From: Ophiothrix spiculata | Taxonomy: Eukaryota; Echinodermata; Ophiuroidea; Amphilepidida; Ophiotrichidae | Length of the DNA: 20,740 nt | NCBI GenBank assembly: GCA_000969725.1 | Contig: JXSR01S047180.1 | Direction: 5' to 3' (one strand) | Shown here: positions 1 to 11,300 of the stretch, in pieces | Position numbering within the stretch: position 1 is the first letter of the stretch | Layout of the letters: the number at the start of each line of letters is the position of its first letter | Notes under the pieces: generated by a model | The model's database searches: none | What the model was told of the DNA's origin: nothing | The model's input: the letters and a program-made list of their open reading frames with translations, nothing else | Program-made: the position numbers and the translations under genes

Positions 1-1190
1 TGTTTCAATGATTTGATAAAAGTTTTAGTATATAGAAAAGTGAAATCATGGTTGTCATTTTGATAAAGTATGTGCCTCATACTTAATACCAAGTAATTAA
101 GTAGCGTTATTATTATAATATAACATAAAACTAATATTGACAATTGAAATACTCTTCAGCAAAATGCATAATCACATTGAATCACAGATAGTGTCTAAGC
201 GATTACTCTTCAACAAAAGGATTTTTTTTTTTCGATAACTGAAACTGATGGGCGTTTTGATGATATATACTCCAGATTTTTAAACATATTAGTTTTAAAA
301 ATGCTTAAAATATTCCTTGTTTTTGATTAAAATTTGAGTGTTTGTATAGTAGTATATCCCCTTAAGGTAATAGCTATTGTAAAATCAAACACATTGTTGG
401 GAAACAAAAAACTCCTCTTGTAAGTTCTAGAAATACTTGAATCGTTCTTGTTTTTGATCACAATGGAGTATTTGTATAGTATACACCCTTGAGCATCACC
501 TATTGTTATAATGATTACATCTTGTCAAAATGAAATAAATCAAAATCGTTGATTAAACCATCTTGAATTTTTCAATAATCATGACCTAGTTTATGTATGC
601 ATGTTGAAGCGTTTTACTTTTATACCATTCTAATAAGAAAATAAGCTATGAAACTGCTTTTTTCTACATTTTCCTTACAGGCATGATCAGTCACAATACA
701 GGATTATCATTTGAAAAAGCGACTTTGCTGAAAATCTTCATAATCATCAATTGAGTCTATCTAACTGTAAACTGTATAAGCTTTTACTGTTTCTTAACAA
801 AATAGACAATCATTAAACGTTTGCTCAGATATAACTCTTTTCTGATTTTGACCTGAATTCACATTTTAAAGCTTAAATCTGGAGTTCAGATTTCTTAGAA
901 AGTTCCAATTTGTATATTATCACTTTTTAAATTCCATTTTCAACATTTTACAAGAATTCATTGTCTGTTCATGTTTTTCAATTGAATAAGTGCTTAATGT
1001 AAAATTTTCTATACAAATTAAAGCAAATACTTGGTCATTTGAAGTACACATGACAATTTAAAATAGTAATTCTGTCATAAAATGTCATCTTTGATGAGGA
1101 TAGGACTTAATTTTCAACTTGGTTATTAAGAGCAATTGATTAAGCAGGACAGCCAGTTAGTGGCATAACAGGAGGTGGTATATCTTCTCA
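1..1190 (+). other. Intron sequence, no gene seen
   Basis: AT-rich sequence with frequent stops in all frames. The only structure seen is a degraded tandem duplication near 300-507. A good-looking acceptor (ttttccttacag, ending 680) is not followed by an open frame compatible with the next exon or by a clear donor. The stretch is taken as part of the intron upstream of exon a. Confidence 0.6.
300..507. repeat. Degenerate tandem duplication, ~125 bp period
   Basis: About 300-382 and 425-507 share attcctt/cgttcttgtttttgat, gtatttgtatagta and a final ctattgtta in the same order. They differ by scattered substitutions and small gaps. This is an old local duplication. Confidence 0.5.
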
Positions 1191-1193
1191 ATA

Positions 1194-1411
1194 GACACCA
1201 CCAGCATTCCTGCTAAGGCCGTATGGCGTGCCATTGGTGCAGGAGCTAGGGAAATTGGCGCAACATGTTTTGAAAATATGTGAGAATGATACTCTTTCTT
1301 GCTTATTTTACTGATTATCAGTCTCAGGTGGTGGTTTTAGCCAAGGCACCTCTTTAACTTTGGTTGAACTGGCACAAGCTCAAAAGCATTCATGGGAACA
1401 CTGGGCACCAC
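1194..1411. mobile_element. hAT-type MITE (diverged)
   Basis: The element spans 1202-1403 between 8-bp flanks gacaccac (1194-1201) and ggcaccac (1404-1411), which match at 7 of 8 positions. It starts CAGCATTCCTGCTAAGG and ends with the complement of CAGTGTTCCC, so the ends are hAT-like (CAGNG...). The left end, through ctaaggccgtatg and aaattggcgca, resembles the better preserved element at 10730-10983. It has no coding capacity. Confidence 0.65.
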
Positions 1412-1592
1412 CAATATTTCATTTCTGTTGGTCATTGAACGCCGCTGTCAGTAAATTTTATTTGGAAAAAAAGAGCGATAAAAGTTATTATGTACTGTAT
1501 TAATAAATTTAAGCATGTTGAAACCCTATGACATTATTTCAAATAGTTTCAACCATCTAGAGAAAAAACCGTAAACCGTATATAGTTCTTTT

Positions 1593-1658
1593 GAAAAGAC
1601 TATTTACGGGTTTTAAAAAGACTATTTACTGGTTTTGAAAGACTATTTACGGGTTTTC
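1593..1658. repeat. Three ~22-bp tandem repeats
   Basis: Three successive copies built on gactatttacgggtttt start near 1598, 1620 and 1641. The middle copy has act for acg. A short CG-rich, CGCG-containing stretch follows (1670-1740). Confidence 0.7.
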
Positions 1659-1860
1659 TACGTAATAATAGCCGCGCTACTTTCACGCACGGACTTACGC
1701 GCGCAACAAACTTAAGACACGCAAGCCAATACGCGCATTAACCTATTGCTTGCATTCATGGTTATAGCATTTTGTTAATGCATTTTTTTATATTAAATCG
1801 GGCCATTTGTTGAGTAAAAATCACATTATTTAAAATTTATTAAATATTTATTAAGTATAT

Positions 1861-2042
1861 AAAACAAATATATACTGATATTTTTCAGATATCTGGATTA
1901 AAAGTATGGTCCTTCAGTGACTAAAATTTAGCTATTTTACTTCGGGGCTAAAATAAAATTAAAATAGCTAAATATTAGTCACTTCAGGCCCATAGTTTTA
2001 AACAGAGATCTTCAAGTCAGTATATATTTGTATATTGTTTTA
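1861..2042. mobile_element. Foldback MITE-like palindrome
   Basis: The outer arms aaacaaatatatactga and its complement (tcagtatatatttgta) flank inner arms cagtgactaaaatttagcta and its complement near 1965-1985. Most of the ~180 bp is therefore self-complementary. The centre contains ggggctaaaata, similar to the hairpin at 4265-4292. No coding content. Confidence 0.6.
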
Positions 2043-2277
2043 TCAAACATAGAAGAAATATATCTTCAGTGGTTTTAAATCATTAGCAAGCCTTATTTTT
2101 TACATTTTGAGGTTTTTGCCATAAAATGTGACAAAAACCCACCAGATGCAAGCAGAATGGTCAGGGTTCAAATCTTAAACTGAATTTGGTTTAAACCATG
2201 TTATAATTCATATTTATTTGAAATTTGTTCTTAATGATTGTTTTACATATTTTCTTCTATGTTTGTCTATGTTACAG

Positions 2278-2391
2278 GTCTGGACTTGAGACCCATCCTC
2301 ACAATGCCAAAATGCACTACAACTGGGCTAACTTCATGAAAGATACTGGGCATAAACCAGAAGCCGTGTCGCACTACAGACAGTGTTTACT
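2278..2391 (+). CDS. TMTC1: TMTC1-like exon a (first in window)
   Basis: The acceptor gttacag ends at 2277 and the donor is gtaagt at 2392. The first base completes a codon from an upstream exon. The reading starts SGLETHPHNAKMHYNWANF, which matches the place where the TMTC1 lumenal TPR tail begins after the membrane domain. The exon ends after two bases of a Leu codon (phase 2). Its last 65 bases are repeated in the following intron. Confidence 0.85.
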
Positions 2392-5300
2392 GTAAGTATT
2401 TGGTGGTCAGTTGATCTAAGCTAACTTCATGAAAGATACTGGGCATAAACCAGAAGCTGTGTCACACTACAGACAGTGTTTACTGTAAGTATTAGGTGGT
2501 ACGATGATCTAAGCTAACTTCATGAAAGATACTGGGCATCAAGATAGAAATTTTGGGGTTAGGGTATATGTTTAGGGTTAGGGTCGAATCCATTAAAAAC
2601 TGACTACAATACAATAGGATGAACTTTGATAATTTACAGTTCATATTTTGTTCTTTTTTATTCACAGCCTCTACCCCAACCATACAAGTGCTTTAAACAA
2701 TCTAGGTACCCTGTTATCTGATGAGAAACCAGACGAGGCAGAGACTCTGTTTAACAAAGTTATCCATGTTGACCCGTTACATTCACATGCACACCACAAC
2801 CTAGCCAATCTACATGTGTAAGTTGTGCCATATTCAGCTTAGTAGTTTTTCATTAAGTTAGACAAATGTCTTAATGTGACTTCATCCCTGCCATTGAGTA
2901 TTTGGGGAAATAATCAATTTAGAGAGGAGTAATTGCTTGGGCCGCCTGAGCTAATAAAGGAAAGTATTTTTGTCCCATCTTTGTATTTTTATCATCCGTA
3001 ATGCCTCCAGGTCTCCTAAATTCCTAATTTGCATCTGAAAAATCCAGGAGACCTCCACACTTTTCAGGCAATTCTATGTAGTCTTCAGGAATATCCAGCA
3101 AATCCTGGAGCAGTCATGTTCCAGGAGAACTCCAGAAGGTCTCCTGGATTTTTCAAATGCAAATAAGGTATCCAGTAGACCTCCTGGAGGTTACCTAGAA
3201 GCTGCTGTATATTGCTATGGGTTGCTTTCCTTCATGTGCAGAAGTACCTTGGTTTGGCACAGATGACTTGCTTAGGTCTAAATTGATTTAGGGTAAAGTT
3301 TCCTACTTACAGAGATATAGCCTGACTGGGGCCAAACCTAAGACCTAGTTTTATGATCTTTGTGCTTTGACATTTTGCATGCTCCCCCCTGTAAGTTCCT
3401 AAACCATAATTAATTGTGGTTCTGTTGTGTCATTTAAGTGTTGTTGCACAGTATTGCAATATATTACTGCTTTGCATTTTTAGTTTGAATTTTTGATTTC
3501 ATCTGAACTTTGTTGTAAAATGGTGTTGCAACTGTTTTAGCTAGAGACCCGTCTTTTGGACGGGCAGTTTTAAAGTTGGACGGGTAAAAATTTGCAAAGC
3601 ATACTTTTTCAATGTGTGCATTCAGAGCTTCTCAGCTTCTCTCAAGATTCCCGACCATTTCCATGACAAAAATGTAATATATTGTTGATATTATTTACAT
3701 TTACAAGCAAGACATATATCTTATAATTAAAGCAAAAACAACATTCTTGGACTGAGTTTATTTCAGTTTTATTCTAGTTTTTCTTGGTCCATTTTCAAGG
3801 AATATTTTTTTCCACTACGCCCGGTTTGTTTACAAATTGCAATTTATGTGACGTCACAATTTCTTACTATTGATTGCGCAATGTCCTTCTAGCCATTGGA
3901 AAACAATGTACATTCGATGGATTACAGACCGACCGCGGTACGCGATCTTTTTAATTTAGCATGAGTACAAGAACAAAACTGGATCATATTAATAAAACAT
4001 AATGGATATCATCATAATTTTTTTTGGCCGACTATTGTCTTGTTAAGTCCGAAAATATGTATCAATGTGCCGATAAATGCCAACTGTAAATGCTTGTCGC
4101 ATGCTTGTGTAAAAGTTGCAAAATTTGGCAGTCGCACACGAATAAACAAACACTTCGAAATTTTGCGTTTAATTTTGTCACATTTTGGTGTTTAGACGTT
4201 AAATTATGAATATTAAAAAATAGCTCTGGTGATCCCCAAAATCGCCCCCATGAAATAATTGACTGGGGCTATTTTAAAATTAAAATAGCCCCGGTAAAAA
4301 AAAAAGTTTCTGAGTGCCGATTATCGTTTTTTCCAAATTCAAATTTTGGACGGGCAACTTTCCAATCCTGGCTACAACGTTGAGCTAAACACAAAAACAG
4401 GGTCGATTCATCAATTTGTTGTTCTTTTCACTATTTCAAAGTTAAGATTGGTACCTGAACAAATAAAATATGTCATTGAAACTTTGATGATATCATTGTT
4501 GACATTTTTTGCACTATAGAAAATACATTTTTTCCTTCACTTTGATATAATTTTGGACACTTTTGACAATATAAAAAATGTAGGTTACTTTTTCTTCATT
4601 TTGATATCACTCTTGAGATTATAGAAAATAATATTTTATTTTTTCTTCACATTTATATCATTCTAACACTATAGAAAATACAATTTACTTTATTCTGCAC
4701 TTTGATATCATTTTTGACACTATAGAATATACATTTACTTTTTTTCTTCATTTATATTATTTTTGACATTTTTGACACTATAGAAAATACACTTTGATAT
4801 CATTTCTGACAAATAGGAGAAAAGGCAACTTGAAGAAAGGACGTCAGATGTATGAAAAGACAATCCACCTAGACCCTACCTACGCTGACCCATATACCAG
4901 TTTTGCTGTCTTGTGTGAAAAAACTGGAGACACGGAAAGAGCTGAGGAGCTGTATAGGACGGCAATGTTGCTGAACCCCGATAGCCAACAAGAGTGCAAT
5001 AATTACGCTGTGTTTTTGACAAGACGAGGTAATTTATTCTTGTTCTTTACACTAGCCTAATGGGTAAAGGTAAAGGGGACGCCCTGTATTTACACAGGTT
5101 GTAGTGCCCATCTCTCTTTTCAAGAGATTGGGTCAGACTTCACTTTTTTATATATTTGCGGTGAGAGGATCGCCACATCTCTTTCACCATGAGTCTGTTA
5201 CCTTCCCAGCACTGAAGAATACTGGTACCCACTTGACACCTGGGCTGAGTGAAGCACATGAGGGTAAGTATCTTGCTTAAGGACACTACACATGCTGCCC

Positions 5301-8300
5301 ACCGGATTCGAATCTCCGGTGCTCAATGCCCAGTGAATAAGAGTGGTGGTTTTTACTGCTAGGCCACGCGTGTCCCGATGGATTTTTAATCATGATACAT
5401 TGATAATAATGGGCTTGAATCAAGTGGGCAGTATTAAGAGTGTCCTTGAGCAAAATACTTATCCTCATGTGCCCCTTTCAACCCAGGTGCCAAACAGATA
5501 TTGCATTCTTCAATGTTTGAAAGGTGATAGACTTGCTGGAGAAGAATGTTTTGCTATTCCTTCACCATAAATATAACAAAAAATGTGTCTTACCCAATCA
5601 CTATTACCTGTTCAAATTACTCTTTACCCATGTAATAGCAAGAGGGTAAAAGGGGGAGGTAAATTGCCTTGGGTGCCACCTCTAAAGCTGTAATCTCACT
5701 TTCATTTTTGCCCTTCATTTTCAAATGGGGAATACAGAATGATTGATTAAACCACCTGTTGAACTCAGAAACTTACGGAAGACTTAAGTTATGAATTGGG
5801 AGAATGATGTTGGGTGAACTGTCATCAGGGACCGAAAAGGATGGATGCAAAATAGAGCAGCATCCTACTCTTGGTGGGAAAAAGGAAGGTTTAACAATAC
5901 CAACAAGGGAATTGTGGTCAATTATGACTCAAGAAATGGAATTTGCAGGGTAGAAAAGTAGGGATTTATAATAAATGTGTATGTTTGGTATTTTAGAAGT
6001 ATTTTTCATTTAGATTTAGATACATACTCTCAACATGAATAGCAAAATGACTGCAATGCAACATTTTATAGAGTTATACAGGGAGCAAGAAGTGTTGTAG
6101 TGTCAATGCAAGTCGCTCTCCGGCTGAAATGGCTTTTCTCATAAAATCTTTTAAATGTATCCTGTCTTTTAATAAAAGGAGACACCTTTTTTAACAGCTC
6201 TTCAAACTCTTCTACACTCATGCGCAAGAAATTTTTATATCCATTCTCGTCTTCTGCCCTGAACTCTCTAAGGAGCACATGGTACGCTCCGTAAGTACCT
6301 CTTCGTCTTATCCAAAGCCTCACCCAGAAGCGTTTCCTCAATCTCTTTGCTCTTTTCCTCCTTCTCAGTCCCATTGTTAAAATTAAAATCGCACTAACTA
6401 ATATAGTAATAGTATACCACTGTGTTTGTATCCATGTTAACTTTATTTTGGCAAGCACAAGAAGAAATACCTCTTTATTAAGTACTGAACTAGACCCCTA
6501 ATAACATTGTAGAAAAAACCCACGTGTTCACACAGGTCACATATAGGACACACATATTTGATATAGTAAAATGAAAGTGAGATTTACTTTACGTCTTTTA
6601 TGTCAAACTTGTCATTTTTGGAAAAATGAAGGGCAAAAATGAAAGTGAGATTACAGCTTAAGGGTAACTGAATTGTCACTACATAGTTGAAATATACACT
6701 ATCATAGTTATGATATTGAATGCCTGATAGTGCAATAGTACAAAATATATCATGAGGTCAAATTTGGACTTTTCTATTTCAAGAGACGTGGCTGAGTGAA
6801 ATGGATCATGTGGACAGAAATATTTTGATAATTTATGATTATATTTTCAGACAAACACCAAGATGCATTAAACCAGTATGACAAGTGCCTTGGCATCGAC
6901 CCTGAGTATGAAACCACCCTAGTCAACATGGCCAGACTACTCAGGTATATGAACCACACCAATGAAGCGGAATCATTGTATCTCAGGTATGTAAAGGCCT
7001 AGCTGCCTAGCTATTAAGACAGGAGTCGTGGCATCAACCCTGAATACAAAACCACCCTAGTAAACATGGCCAGACTACTCAGGTATATGAACCACACCAA
7101 TGAAGCGGAATCATTGTATCTCAGTGCCTAGCCAATAAGGCAGGGATCGTGGCATTGACCCTGAGTATGAAACCACCCTAGTAAACATGGCCAGACTACT
7201 CAGGTATATGAACCACACCAATGAAGCGGAATCATTGTATCTCAGATATGTGTAGGCCTAGCTGCCTAGCCAATAAGGCAGGGGTCACGGCATTGACCCT
7301 GAGTATGAAACCACCCTAGTAAACATGGCCAGACTACTCAGGTATATGAACCACACCAATGAAGCGGAATCATTGTATCTCAGGTATGTTTAGGCCTAGC
7401 TGCCTAGCCAATAAGGCAGGGGTCTTGGCATCGACCCTGAGTATGAAACCACCCTAGTAAACATGGCCAGACTGCTCAGGTATATGAACCACACCAATGA
7501 AGCGGAATCATTGTATCTCAGGTATCTCAATTTTCTCTAAATTTTAGCTAATATTGTGAAGGTGTTTTTCTTATTTTACTACAATTTAAAGCTTTAACTG
7601 GTAATTAAATCCATATTAAAGAAGGGGGGTAGGAGCCACCCCCCAAAACAATGTATGCCCCCGCTCACGCTGCCCCCCCCCCCCCATGAAATCAAGAAAA
7701 GTTTTAAAGTTTCAATATATAGTACTACACTGTTGATGTAACTGTGCAAAAAAAAAACCTTTTATGAATCTATATTTCAAAATTTTCCCAAATTTGTGCC
7801 AAAACGGTGCAATTTTCATCAATTTTTAAGAATTGGCACCAAAATTTTCATGGAAAATTTTGATTTTAATAAATTTATGCAACATTTTTGTGATCGTTAC
7901 ATGGAAATTTTTTTGATATACCTTTTTGTATTAGAGCAAAATTGGTTTGCCCCCGTCCCCTCAAATGAAAAAGCCTGGTTATGCCACTGGTTTTGAACCA
8001 AAATGTATAAGTTTGGACCAGGCTCCAAAAACCTTTGTTCTTGGCCAAGAGAGTGACCCTGAGACATCATGTTGTATAACTTTATCAGTGCATTTAATGT
8101 TATATTTATTTACAGGGCTATTCAAATTAATAAGACTCCAGACACACTACAGAAGTTGGGGGCGCTTTACTACAACACGCTTCGCTTAGAGTCTGCTAAA
8201 CTTGTGTATGAAGAAGCCATTGCTATGGTAGAAGATAACATTGGACTACATATGCAATATGTAAGTTAATGTGCCACACCCTTAATGCTTATTTTATGTT

Positions 8301-11300
8301 TATTGGGTTGTAATTTTGTCTTATGTTTGGTTTTATTCTCCTTTGCTTTGGCTGAGTGATAAGAATATTTCATTTCAACTTTTTTTAAAAAAATTGGTTT
8401 TCATTGTGTTGCTTTGCTTAACCTAATCAATTAATACATCTGATTGTTTTTGGTTGGCAGTATAAAACCGGAGTTGCTACATCTAACTTTGCATTTCTTT
8501 CATTCGCACTTTTTTAAACAAAACGCTGTGGAAACCAGAACATGAGAGATCTGGGTTAAATTCCCACAGTTCTTGAATCATACTACTTTCAATTCGAGTT
8601 TCTAAGTGGCATGCATTCAAAATATTGATGCATTTTTCTTTTCTTTTTTTTTTGTTGGTTATGTTTTTTGTTTTGTTTTGTTTTGTTTTTGAACTCACTT
8701 TAGATCAGAACAATCAGGTCCATTTTGCTTAAACATTAATATGCCAAGTTTGTATCAAATAGATTCCTTAAATATTGCTACCTCAGTTGTTAAAACTGTA
8801 TATGATTTAGTTGAAAACTAGTGGTGCGCATTTGGTCCTATTCAAACCAGCAACAACACTCTAGTTAGCATCCAAGCTGTATACATTTATTAGTTTAAGG
8901 GAATACAAATGCCATCTATAGTTTTGATTACTTAAATTGGTTATAATTAACAAAGTTGTTGATTGATTAATTGTTAACATGTTTTAATATTGATTCTTTT
9001 TCAGGCTCAAATCTTAGTGCGAATGAATAGGACCAAAAATGCCATAAATTGGTTATCAAAACATGTGATTAAACTCCACCCACAACATGTGGCTGTACAC
9101 AGACAAGTGGCCAGTATCTACTCCATGCAGAGCAACTTCAGCAAGGTAAGATGTAGATTCTGTGGCTATAAGCCATGTGTCACATGCCACCCCAACATGT
9201 GGCTGTACACAGACAAGTGGCCAGTATCTACTCCATGCAGAGCAACTTCAGCAAGGTAAGATGTAGATTCTGTGGCTATAAGCCATATGTGACCTGCTCT
9301 GTCGAAACCCGGACAAAGTCGCACAAATCCCTCTTTCAAATTTTACCAAATTTAAAATGGCAAAATTATAAGCTTTCCAATGATATATCACACTCCAGGA
9401 TCGCTCATTGTTTTGTATGTCAAAAAGTGATATTTAGGTTGAAAAATCCTTTGTTTTCTATTGATTTGTAACAGGTTTATTGGGCTATATATTCTGTGGC
9501 TATAAGCCATGTGTCACATGCCACCCAAACTGGTGGCTATACATAGACAGGTAGCCAGTTTCTACTCCATGCAGAGCAACTTCAGCAAGGTAAGATGTAG
9601 ATTCTGTGGCTATAAGCCATGTGTCACATGCCACCCCAACTGGTGGCTATACATAGACAGGTAGCCAGTTTCTACTCCATGCAGAGCAATTTTAGCAAGG
9701 TAAGATGTAGATTCTGTGGCTATAAGCCATGTGGCAAATGCCACCCCAACTGGTGGCTATACATAGACAGGTAGCCAGTTTCTACTCCATGCAGAGCAAC
9801 TTAAGCAAGGTAAGATGGAGATTCTGTGGCTATAAGCCATGTGGCAAATGCCACCCCAACATGTGGCTGTACGTAGACAAGTAGCCAATATCTACTCTAT
9901 GCAGAGCAACTTTAGCAAGGTGGAGATTCTGAGATGGCTAGTATCTACTAAATGCAAAGCAACTTTAGCAATGTTAGATATAGATTTTATGGCTATGTGC
10001 CATGTGCAAATGCCACCCCAACATGTCCCTGTAGACAAGTGGCTAGTAACTACTCCATGCAGAGCAACTTTAGCAAGGTAAGATGGAGATTCTGTGGCTA
10101 TAAGCCATGTGGCAAATGCCACCCCAACATGTGGCTGTACACAGACAAGTGGCCAGTATCTACTCCATGCAGAGTAACTTTAGCAAGGTAAGATGTCGTT
10201 TCTATGGCCATAAGCTATGTGGCAAATGCCACCCCAACTGGTGGCTGTACATAGACAGGTGGTCAGTATCTACTCCACGCAGAGCAATTAACTTAATATT
10301 TTTTCAAATTGACATTTCCCTGCTTATTCTATTACAGAATGATGGTGTATGTCTTATTTTCTCCATCATTAACCCTTTGAACCCTGGCTATTCCACATGT
10401 ATCTGTACCTCGACCCAGGCCGAAACAAAAAACAAAATATAACCCCTTAACTTGATTTTGATTTCCCTTGCTTTACTTTTTCATTTTATAGTAGTCTGAA
10501 TTGTTCCAATAACAAGCATTCACAACAGAATACTATTTATGTTGAACATTTACATTGTAGTATATGGATGAAGCCACTATTTGTTGAAAATTGTGATCGA
10601 ATTAACGAAAATATGAGGAATTTTTCCACCTCTTTTGAGTAAATAAGAGCAAAATGACCCATCAACCATGGGTTCAAAGCTTTGTTGATGTCTTCCAATA
10701 TAAATAAGACTATTGAAACTTGTAACTACCAGTGTTCCCGCTAAGGCCGTATGTCGCGAAATTGGCGCAGAATCTAAAAAAATTGGTGCAAGGGGTTCCC
10801 AAAAGAAAAAGTCAAAAAAAGGGTCTTGGTTATACACAACATTCACTTATTTCAATTTTATTCAGGTTACATTCAAAATTACTCTAACTTTTAAGTTTAA
10901 CTTTGCGAAATTTGCAACGGCGAGATGTATTTTTTTCTTTTATGTCGCTTTGGCGCAATTCAAAATCCTTAGCGGGAACACTGGTAACTAACTACTCATG
11001 CTTGTTGACAGACACATCAAGTTTCTGACACGTGACCTAAAAGCCGGTAAACCATCTCATCGGGTATACGGTACATGTACATGTGAGCTGGAATACCTGC
11101 TCGTTGGGTTCAAAGGGTTAAAGGACTGTTTGTGTCAGTGTTTCCTTACCTTAGACTATAAAATGTTTTTGCATTTCTTCGACTAAAAGCTATCTCTTTA
11201 GAAATTGGCATGTTTTTACACTGAATGAAAAATTCCAGTGAATAACAGAAAAATCACTACATGCTGTGAAAAACTGGTCACTTACTGCAAGCATAAAAAG

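Noticed and set aside
660-780. Possible upstream exon after ttttccttacag at 680
   Set aside because: The phase needed for exon a is not met, frames stop quickly and no donor follows. The short frame starting at the atg near 683 has no TMTC-like content.
2554-2584. Functional telomere or chromosome end
   Set aside because: Only about three degenerate TTAGGG units in the middle of an intron.
2492-2683. Minus-strand frame of 63 codons
   Set aside because: It overlaps the exon a array and exon b on the other strand, with no recognisable domain or splice support.
5300-5390. A tRNA gene on the minus strand
   Set aside because: A and B boxes are present, but the cloverleaf stems do not form well and the sequence continues into a SINE body with other copies nearby.
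6892-10289. CRISPR-like arrays
   Set aside because: The units are long, contiguous and derived from neighbouring exons. There are no spacers, and the gene structure is eukaryotic.
9839-10442. Overlapping plus-strand frames rich in PPQHVAVHRQVASIYS
   Set aside because: These are array copies of exon f read through their donors, not separate genes.
10713-10991. 92-codon open frame
   Set aside because: It coincides with the 254-bp hAT MITE and its terminal repeats.
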